Source of the DNA: Bacillota bacterium | GTDB taxonomy: Bacteria; Bacillota; Clostridia; Peptostreptococcales; Anaerovoracaceae | NCBI GenBank assembly: GCA_017537495.1 | Contig: JAFYKS010000210.1 | Location: 1 to 5,622, forward strand | Reading direction: 5' to 3' | DNA length: 5,622 bases | In this document: positions 1-4,591 of the stretch, piece by piece | How positions within the stretch are numbered: the first letter of the stretch is position 1 | Layout of the letters: each line of letters begins with the position of its first letter | The notes under the pieces: model-generated | Database searches by the model: none | Told to the model about the DNA's origin: nothing | What the model saw: only the letters and a program-made list of their open reading frames with translations | Position numbers and translations under genes: made by a program

Positions 1-468
1 ACCGGTCTGTTCCATGACGATGGCGGTTTCCCAACCAACGACAATCACCTGGCTTATTCTCAGGAACGCCGTCTTCTGGACAAAATCCGCATGAACCAGG
101 ATGCAATCGAAAAGTGGGAGGAAACAGATATCGAAGATGCCGAAGTCGTAATCGTATGCTACGGCGGTACTGCAGGTGCTGCAAGCGGTGCTCTGGAAAA
201 GGCAAAGGAAATCGAAGGCTTCCCTAAGGTGGGTATGTTCCGTCCTGTTACCGTATGGCCGTTCCCTGAAAAGGAAATGATGAAGATTTCCGAAAAATGC
301 AAGCATATCATCATGGCAGAACATAACGACGGTCAGATGCTTATGGAAGTACAGAGAGCTGTCAAGGGCAACGTTCCTGTTTCCTTCGTCGGCAAGATCG
401 ACGGAACCACAATTACTCCAGATGATATCTTAGCTGCAATCCGGGAGGTGTACGAAGATGCCAAGTAA
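1..468 (+). CDS. korA: 2-oxoacid:ferredoxin oxidoreductase, alpha subunit (3' part only)
   Basis: This is the C-terminal 155 residues of the alpha subunit of a 2-oxoacid:ferredoxin oxidoreductase. The reading frame is open from the first base of the window, and the pre-ATG residues (GLFHDDGGFPTND) fit the family, so the ATG at 91 is internal and the gene starts upstream. The visible part corresponds to the end of the pyrimidine-binding region and the PFOR domain II-like fold: a beta-strand-rich segment (VVIVCYGGTAGAA, about residues 45-57 of the fragment), then the signature RPVTVWPFPEKE and a C-terminal part with IIMAEHNDGQM. The cytoplasmic enzyme converts a 2-oxoacid and CoA to acyl-CoA, CO2 and reduced ferredoxin. 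The stop overlaps the next gene by 11 nt, so alpha and beta are probably translationally coupled. The substrate could be 2-oxoglutarate (Kor) or a branched-chain 2-oxoacid (Vor/VorB); the fragment does not settle this. Confidence 0.9.
   Translation, partial: TGLFHDDGGFPTNDNHLAYSQERRLLDKIRMNQDAIEKWEETDIEDAEVVIVCYGGTAGAASGALEKAKEIEGFPKVGMFRPVTVWPFPEKEMMKISEKCKHIIMAEHNDGQMLMEVQRAVKGNVPVSFVGKIDGTTITPDDILAAIREVYEDAK
443..450 (+). promoter_or_regulatory. Ribosome binding site of the beta-subunit gene
   Basis: GGGAGGTG lies inside the end of the alpha gene, 7 nt before the ATG at 458. It fixes the start of the beta subunit even though the two genes overlap. Confidence 0.8.
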
Positions 469-1279
469 ATTAATAGAAAATACAATGCGTGTAAACCGTC
501 TGCCTCACATCTGGTGTCCTGGCTGCGGTCACGGTATCCTGATGCGCGACGTTGCACAGGCAATCGATAATATCGGCCTGGATCCGGACAAGGTAGTAAT
601 CGTATCCGGTATCGGCTGTTCCTCCAGAGCAGCAGGCTACATGAACTATAACACTCTGCATACTACTCACGGCCGTGCTATCGCCTTTGCAACCGGTGTT
701 AAGCTGGCTAACCCTGAACTGACTGTAATTGTTATTACAGGTGACGGCGACGCTACTGCAATCGGCGGCAACCACCTGATTCATGCATGCAGAAGAAACA
801 TCGACCTGACAGTCGTTGTATTCAACAACAACATTTACGGTATGACCGGCGGTCAGTATTCCCCTACTACTCCTCACATGGAAAAGGGTACTACAGCTCC
901 ATACGGCAATATCGACTACAACTTCGACATTCCTAAGCTGGCTGAATCTGCAGGTGCAACCTACACTGCAAGAGGTACTGCATACCACGCTCAGCAGATG
1001 ATCAAGCTGATTGAAAACGGTATCCGTCACCGCGGTTTCTCCCTGATTGAAGGTCTCAGCGTATGTCCTACATATTACGGCAGAAAGAACAAGAAGGGCA
1101 ACACCGTTCAGATGTACAACTGGCAGAAGGATAACTGCATCGATGTAAAGAAGGCTGCCACTATGAGCGCTGAAGAGCTGGAAGGCAAGGTTATCATCGG
1201 CGAAATGTCCGTAGCAGACAAGCCTGAATACACCGATATGTACATGAAGATTATCGAAAAGTGCGGAGGTAACAAATAA
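458..1279 (+). CDS. korB: 2-oxoacid:ferredoxin oxidoreductase, beta subunit (TPP and 4Fe-4S)
   Basis: Complete 273-residue beta subunit, a usual length for the family. It binds the diphosphate end of thiamine pyrophosphate through the GDGD...NN motif (residues 94-97 to 122-124, with GGNHLIHACRRN between). It also has the cysteine set expected to hold one [4Fe-4S] cluster: C20 and C23 in WCPGCGHG, C54 in GIGCSSR and C202 in SVCPTYYGR. The cluster passes electrons from the hydroxyethyl- or succinyl-type TPP intermediate to ferredoxin. The enzyme is cytoplasmic and works as a complex with the alpha and gamma subunits encoded on either side. The start at 458 is supported by a strong GGGAGGTG site. 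The stop shares one base with the gamma start (TAATG). TPP and cluster motifs are seen directly; the 2-oxoglutarate assignment is inferred and a branched-chain 2-oxoacid substrate is equally open. Confidence 0.93.
   Translation: MPSKLIENTMRVNRLPHIWCPGCGHGILMRDVAQAIDNIGLDPDKVVIVSGIGCSSRAAGYMNYNTLHTTHGRAIAFATGVKLANPELTVIVITGDGDATAIGGNHLIHACRRNIDLTVVVFNNNIYGMTGGQYSPTTPHMEKGTTAPYGNIDYNFDIPKLAESAGATYTARGTAYHAQQMIKLIENGIRHRGFSLIEGLSVCPTYYGRKNKKGNTVQMYNWQKDNCIDVKKAATMSAEELEGKVIIGEMSVADKPEYTDMYMKIIEKCGGNK
1265..1270 (+). promoter_or_regulatory. Ribosome binding site of the gamma-subunit gene
   Basis: GGAGGT lies 8 nt before the ATG at 1279, inside the last codons of the beta gene. It supports the TAATG start. 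Confidence 0.8.
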
Positions 1280-1815
1280 TGAAAAAGGCCGAATTACGTT
1301 TTACAGGTTCCGGCGGTCAGGGTGTTATCCTGGCAACCATTATTCTCGCCGAAGCCGCATATGAAGATAAGAAGCAGGTGGCACAGTGCCAGTCCTATGG
1401 TCCTGAAGCCAGAGGCGGTCTCTGTAAGGCAGAATGCATTATCGACGACGAGCCGATTGCATACACCAAGGTTGGTCAGCCAACTCTGCTGCTCTCCCTG
1501 ACTCAGGCATCCCTGAACAAGTACGTATCTGACGTACAGGACGATGCTATCATTCTGGCAGACGCTTCCATCGAAGTTCCGGAAGAAGTAAAGGCAGCTC
1601 ACAAGGTTTACAGCCTGCCAATCCTGTCTTCTGCTATCGAAGTGATCGGAAATCCAATGTCCGCAAACATCATTTCCGTAGGTGCAGTAAACGAAATCCT
1701 GAAACTCACTTCTCAGGAATCTCTGGAAGAAGCTGTACTGAACCACATTCCTAAGGGAACAGAAGAACTGAACCTGAAGGCACTCCATCTGGGTGCGGAA
1801 CTGGCTCGCGGCTAG
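1279..1815 (+). CDS. korC: 2-oxoacid:ferredoxin oxidoreductase, gamma subunit
   Basis: Complete 178-residue gamma subunit, the CoA-handling, catalytic-domain-III part of the 2-oxoacid:ferredoxin oxidoreductase. The glycine-rich N-terminus (FTGSGGQGVILA, residues 8-19), the QSYGPEARGG segment (38-47) and GNPMSANIISVGA (124-136) are hallmarks of the POR gamma domain. It has no cluster-type CxxCxxC pattern, so no ferredoxin-like delta subunit is fused to it. In many anaerobes the delta (ferredoxin) gene precedes alpha; here that region is outside the window. The start is set by GGAGGT at 1265-1270 and the one-base overlap with the beta stop. It is the last gene of the operon, with a terminator 36 bp after its stop. 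Subunit identity is secure; the preferred 2-oxoacid is not. Confidence 0.92.
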   Translation: MKKAELRFTGSGGQGVILATIILAEAAYEDKKQVAQCQSYGPEARGGLCKAECIIDDEPIAYTKVGQPTLLLSLTQASLNKYVSDVQDDAIILADASIEVPEEVKAAHKVYSLPILSSAIEVIGNPMSANIISVGAVNEILKLTSQESLEEAVLNHIPKGTEELNLKALHLGAELARG

Positions 1816-1850
1816 TGATCAGGCTCACATACAAAATAACAGACATGAAA

Positions 1851-1877
1851 AAAGACGGAGCACATCGCTCCGTCTTT
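1851..1877. terminator. Bidirectional rho-independent terminator between converging operons
   Basis: A perfect 11-bp stem (AAAGACGGAGC paired with GCTCCGTCTTT) encloses a 5-nt loop (ACATC). On the + strand it is followed by a T-rich stretch (TTTCTGTTTTC from 1875). On the - strand the stem runs into six consecutive T (the complement of A-rich 1848-1853). It sits in the 74-bp gap between the gamma-subunit stop (1815) and the pilT stop (1890), and would end both transcripts. The T tract is cleaner for the - strand operon. Confidence 0.88.
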
Positions 1878-1889
1878 CTGTTTTCATAT

Positions 1890-2948
1890 TTAATTCAGGC
1901 GGCGCTGCATCTGTTCCGGATTATCCGCATATTCCAGAGCCGTTTCCTTCGTAATCTTTCCGTCTTTATACAGAGCCAGAATAGACTGGTCCATGGAAAT
2001 CATGCCTTCAGCTGCACCGGAAGAAATAGCCATGTCAATCTGATGACCCTTATTTTCACGGATCATATTCCGGATTGCACTGTTCACATGCATGATTTCG
2101 AATGCTGCAACCATATTTCCGTCGCTGCCCGGCAGAAGCTGCTGGGAAACTACCGTACGGAGCACTGTGCTCAGCTGGATACGGATCTGATCCTGCTGGT
2201 TGGCAGGGAACGCATCCACTACACGGTCAATGGAATTAACCGCTCCGCGGGTGTGCATGGTTCCGATAAGCAAATGACCTGTTTCGGCTGCAGTCATGGC
2301 AGTACGGATGGTTTCCAGGTCACGCATTTCACCCAGCTGAATCACATCAGGAGCCTGACGCAGACACGCACGGAGAGCTGACAGATAGTCAGTAGTATCT
2401 ACCGCAATTTCTCGCTGGCTCACAATGCTCTTCTGATTTCTGTGCAGAAACTCAATCGGATCTTCCAGGGTAATAATATGGCAGCTCTGTGTCTGATTAA
2501 TCCGGTCCACAATACATGCCTGGGTAGTGGACTTACCGCTTCCCGCAGTACCGGTTACCAGAATCATGCCATAATCAGATTCTGCCAGATTCATTACATT
2601 TTCCGGAATACCCAGTGCTTTGTAGTCAGGAATGTCAAAGGATACAACCCTGATTACAGCCGCCATGGAACCTCGTTGCATATATGTATTTACACGGAAA
2701 CGCGCAAGTCCGGGTACAGAGAAGGAGAAATCATCATCTCCGATTCTGATATATTCATCCATGGAACGGTTCGCCAGAGCGTATATTTCAGTCAGCAGTT
2801 CTTTCGACTGCGGAGGCAGAATTTTTTCTTCAGAAATGAAGCAGATTACTCCTTCCAGCTTTTCACTGACAGGAGCTCCGGATACGATAAACAGGTCAGA
2901 GGCCTGATCTTCTACCGCCTTTTTTAAATAGTCCATTAAAGTGGCCAT
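1890..2948 (-). CDS. pilT: PilT-type type IV pilus ATPase
   Basis: Complete 352-residue hexameric secretion ATPase of the PilT branch. PilT works on the cytoplasmic side of the inner membrane and powers pilus retraction by dismantling the pilus base. Motifs in order: Walker A GTAGSGKST (133-141), Asp box ITLEDPIEFLH (159-169), Walker B region IQLGEMRDLETI (203-214) with catalytic-type Glu at 207, His box LIGTMHT (227-233) and the PilT-typical AIRNMIRE (291-298, usually AIRNLIRE). The N-terminal 100 residues match the PAS-like N-domain. Length and lack of a tetracysteine zinc site argue against PilB/GspE. The start at 2948 is supported by AAGGAG 7 nt upstream; the ATG five codons in is less likely. 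It overlaps the preceding gene by 13 nt and is the last gene of the operon. Walker A has Ala where many relatives have Pro-Thr, which should still bind ATP. PilT-like enzymes can also serve extension or twitching-independent roles, so retraction is inferred. Confidence 0.93.
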   Translation of the reverse strand: MATLMDYLKKAVEDQASDLFIVSGAPVSEKLEGVICFISEEKILPPQSKELLTEIYALANRSMDEYIRIGDDDFSFSVPGLARFRVNTYMQRGSMAAVIRVVSFDIPDYKALGIPENVMNLAESDYGMILVTGTAGSGKSTTQACIVDRINQTQSCHIITLEDPIEFLHRNQKSIVSQREIAVDTTDYLSALRACLRQAPDVIQLGEMRDLETIRTAMTAAETGHLLIGTMHTRGAVNSIDRVVDAFPANQQDQIRIQLSTVLRTVVSQQLLPGSDGNMVAAFEIMHVNSAIRNMIRENKGHQIDMAISSGAAEGMISMDQSILALYKDGKITKETALEYADNPEQMQRRLN

Positions 2949-3382
2949 ATTCCTTCTCCTTCACCATTACTTTCTTCTATTATAACCTCTCCGTCCCATA
3001 CAGGCAAGCTGTCATCGTTCTGCCAGTCTGCAGCAGATACCATCTGCCAGCGGAGCACTTCATATTCTTCTTCCCCAACCAGAACTTCCACTTCCAGATT
3101 CAAAGAGTCCGTTACCGGGCATTTGTAGGAATAAAGGTTCCCATCCCTTTTCACTCCTTCCGGCAGCTTTCCGCTGCGGATTTCTGCCAGAATCATCTCC
3201 GCCTGACAGTCCGCTTCGTAATAAGCTTCCACAGAAGCAGCAGACTTGTCAGCCAGTTTCTGATCAGCCGTAACCGTAGAAATGGACAGAATTGCAAACA
3301 CAGTCAGGGCAAGCACTGCGAAAATAACAAGCAGCGAGCTTCCGCCTGTGGCAGGCATACCCATACGCTTCTTATCATTCAT
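2936..3382 (-). CDS. Pilin-cluster protein with one N-terminal membrane helix (GspK/PilX-like start)
   Basis: 148-residue protein of unproven function. It has a short basic N-terminus (residues 1-7), a Gly-Gly pair at 13-14, one hydrophobic helix (about 17-37, SLLVIFAVLALTVFAILSIS) and then a polar, acidic domain of about 110 residues that should lie outside the membrane. The segment YYEADCQAEMILAEIR (54-69) is reminiscent of minor pilins of the PilX/GspK kind, which also lack the usual Glu at mature position 5; here that position is Val if cleavage follows G14. Two cysteines (C59, C88) could form a disulfide. A strong AGGAGGT site at 3391-3397 lies 8 nt before the start. It overlaps the preceding gene by 8 nt and pilT by 13 nt. 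Its place between platform and motor genes suggests a minor pilin or pseudopilin; this is inference from context and topology, with no firm family match. Confidence 0.8.
   Translation of the reverse strand: MNDKKRMGMPATGGSSLLVIFAVLALTVFAILSISTVTADQKLADKSAASVEAYYEADCQAEMILAEIRSGKLPEGVKRDGNLYSYKCPVTDSLNLEVEVLVGEEEYEVLRWQMVSAADWQNDDSLPVWDGEVIIEESNGEGEGIWPL
2956..2961 (-). promoter_or_regulatory. Ribosome binding site of pilT
   Basis: AAGGAG on the - strand lies 7 nt before the ATG at 2948, inside the 3' end of the preceding gene. It favours this start over the in-frame ATG at 2936. Confidence 0.75.
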
Positions 3383-3770
3383 GGCTTTCCACCTCCTGCC
3401 AGCATACAGTCAGGGCAAAAAGTTCCTGTCCCGTCTCATCCGTCACTGCGATATCTGCCATACCCAGCAGCGGATTTTCCGTCTCTGCAAGGCGTACTTC
3501 TGCACAGAGTTCTCCGTCAAAATACACCCGAAGCCCGTCCTCCGTGTTTTCGCCCTCCAGAATCGTTGCTGCCGCATCAAAATCGCCCCGGCAGGCCTTT
3601 ACCACTTCCGCCACAGTTTCTCCGTGCAGAATAGCGCTGTCCCGTTCTGCGATTTCTGAGGATTTCACATCTGACCACACAAAAGCCTGCAGACATAATG
3701 CTGCAGACACTGCGAAAATCAATACCATTACCGTCAGTTCTATCAATGCAAGAGGTGCCTTATTCTTCAT
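3375..3770 (-). CDS. Prepilin-like minor pilin candidate with Glu at position +5
   Basis: 131-residue protein. The frame is open further upstream to 3938, but the ATG at 3770 is the true start: it has GGAGG 6 nt before it, yields a typical short N-terminus, and avoids a long overlap with the neighbouring gene. The start MKNKAPLALIELTVM resembles a prepilin leader. Aligned to the G-F-T-L-x-E pattern, Glu11 occupies mature position 5, but Pro6 stands where Gly is normally required at -1. A hydrophobic helix spans about 7-32 and is followed by an about 100-residue acidic domain with C60, C89 and C123. It overlaps the upstream gene by 11 nt and the downstream one by 8 nt. Its operon neighbours (PilC-like and PilT) make a minor pilin or pseudopilin role likely. 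No named family was recognised with confidence. Confidence 0.82.
   Translation of the reverse strand: MKNKAPLALIELTVMVLIFAVSAALCLQAFVWSDVKSSEIAERDSAILHGETVAEVVKACRGDFDAAATILEGENTEDGLRVYFDGELCAEVRLAETENPLLGMADIAVTDETGQELFALTVCWQEVESHE
3391..3397 (-). promoter_or_regulatory. Ribosome binding site of the 148-aa gene
   Basis: AGGAGGT on the - strand, 8 nt before the ATG at 3382, inside the end of the preceding gene. Confidence 0.8.
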
Positions 3771-4254
3771 AAAGTTCCTCCCCTCCGCTGCGGAGATACA
3801 GCTGCAGTTCATGGTCTTCTCCCAATTTGTCTTCAAGAAGAATCCAGAGCAGATTATCCTCCAGAGCCATGGACAGATATCCGGCCTCCAGAACAGGTTC
3901 TCCCAGCTCCGGCATCGGTTCATCGCCTGCCGGACCAAAATATTCTCTCAGCCACCCGTCATAACAGTAAACCCAGGTGGTGTAGTTTTCCCCGTCAAAT
4001 TCCTCATCGAAAAGCAGTGCCTCGCCGTCACCGAAAGATGTCAGAGTGACAGGACCGTCCGCCTGACGTACTTTGGACGCAAGAAACTGCATGGATGTTC
4101 TCTCTGCAAATGATGCCTGTCCTCTGGAGTGAATCTTCTGATAGGTGTTAGCCCCCTGCAGAAGCACCAGAAGTACACAGACTGCAAATATTCCGAATAC
4201 CAGCAGCGCTGCCAGTCCGGATATGGAATTTTTACTTCTGCTGGTTTTATTCAT
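3760..4254 (-). CDS. Membrane-anchored pilin-cluster protein, possibly DUF4860-like
   Basis: 164-residue protein. A short basic, Ser-rich N-terminus (1-10) leads into a hydrophobic helix (about 13-33, GLAALLVFGIFAVCVLLVLL). Next comes an amphipathic stretch SFAERTSMQFLASKVRQAD (48-66), and then a strand-rich acidic domain with the aromatic segment TTWVYCYDGWLREYF (92-106). The layout recalls the DUF4860 family of Clostridia-type bacteria from memory; I could not check this. The helix has no Gly/Glu prepilin motif. The start at 4254 overlaps the upstream stop by 8 nt (ATGAATAA), and no Shine-Dalgarno sequence is visible before it, so it probably depends on re-initiation after the upstream gene. 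Its end overlaps the next gene by 11 nt. A role as a pilin-like or accessory part of the pilus machine is inferred from context only. Confidence 0.8.
   Translation of the reverse strand: MNKTSRSKNSISGLAALLVFGIFAVCVLLVLLQGANTYQKIHSRGQASFAERTSMQFLASKVRQADGPVTLTSFGDGEALLFDEEFDGENYTTWVYCYDGWLREYFGPAGDEPMPELGEPVLEAGYLSMALEDNLLWILLEDKLGEDHELQLYLRSGGEELYEE
3777..3786 (-). promoter_or_regulatory. Tandem ribosome binding site deciding the start at 3770
   Basis: GGAGGGGAGG on the - strand carries two GGAGG copies. The nearer one is 6 nt before the ATG at 3770. This supports 3770 rather than any of the earlier in-frame start codons back to 3938. Confidence 0.8.
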
Positions 4255-4576
4255 TCGTTTTGCTCAGTACGGTGATATCCGGCATGATGTTTGTAGCAAA
4301 CACCTGATAATGAACGGTGTACCGCTGCCGGTCAATCTGTATTCCGTAATGTTCCTCCATATATTCCAGTGTCGGCGGATAAAAACCTTCTGCTGCATAG
4401 CAGGAAACCGCCGTTTTTCTCAGCACATCCTCAAGCTGTTCCAGAGCTTTATCATCCTGGCCGCTGCTGATATTTGCCAGCGCTGTAAAGAACAGAAGCG
4501 CAATCATCAGCACTGCGACAGGCATCATGAGCCCTGAAATCAGTGTTTTGCCTTTTTCTCTTTTCGTTCTGCCCAT
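4247..4576 (-). CDS. Small membrane-anchored pilin-cluster protein
   Basis: 109-residue protein with a strongly basic N-terminus (RTKREKGK, 3-10), one hydrophobic helix (about 15-35) and a small outer domain. The leader GKTLIS (9-14) lines up with the prepilin motif GFTLIE: Gly is at -1, but Lys replaces Phe at +1 and Ser replaces Glu at +5. The outer domain carries CYAAEGFYPPTLEYMEEHYG (59-78), a Tyr/Pro-rich segment, then a probable beta strand and PDITV near the end. Similar sequence to this segment seems familiar from uncharacterised proteins of Bacillota pilus clusters, but I cannot name a family. GGAGGT at 4582-4587 supports the start. It begins 15 nt after the PilC-like gene ends. Minor pilin or pseudopilin is the best guess. 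Confidence 0.8.
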   Translation of the reverse strand: MGRTKREKGKTLISGLMMPVAVLMIALLFFTALANISSGQDDKALEQLEDVLRKTAVSCYAAEGFYPPTLEYMEEHYGIQIDRQRYTVHYQVFATNIMPDITVLSKTNE

Positions 4577-4581
4577 TGCTT

Positions 4582-4587
4582 ACCTCC
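4582..4587 (-). promoter_or_regulatory. Ribosome binding site of the 109-aa gene
   Basis: GGAGGT on the - strand, 5 nt before the ATG at 4576, in the 15-nt gap after the PilC-like gene. Confidence 0.78.
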
Positions 4588-4591
4588 GGAA

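Noticed and set aside
470..1030. 186-aa open frame on the - strand inside the beta-subunit gene
   Set aside because: It is fully antisense to a gene with clear TPP and cluster motifs. Its Cys/Val/Ser-rich translation resembles no protein and it has no credible ribosome binding site.
1294..1788. 164-aa open frame on the - strand inside the gamma-subunit gene
   Set aside because: It is antisense to a well-supported gene, has low-complexity composition and no recognisable domain.
1815..2381. 188-aa + strand frame crossing the terminator into pilT
   Set aside because: It starts at a GTG next to the gamma stop, runs through the terminator hairpin and then lies antisense to the PilT motifs. It is a chance open frame.
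2442..2927. 161-aa + strand frame opposite the N-terminal half of pilT
   Set aside because: It is antisense to conserved PilT sequence and has no motif or ribosome binding site of its own.
3771..3938. N-terminal extension of the 131-aa gene up to 3938
   Set aside because: The added 56 residues are rich in Trp, Cys and Arg, overlap the neighbouring gene out of frame and push the prepilin-like leader into the middle of the protein. The tandem ribosome binding site points to 3770.
3544..4113. 189-aa + strand frame opposite the pilin-like genes
   Set aside because: It is antisense to two genes with good ribosome binding sites and membrane-anchor layout. No domain is visible.
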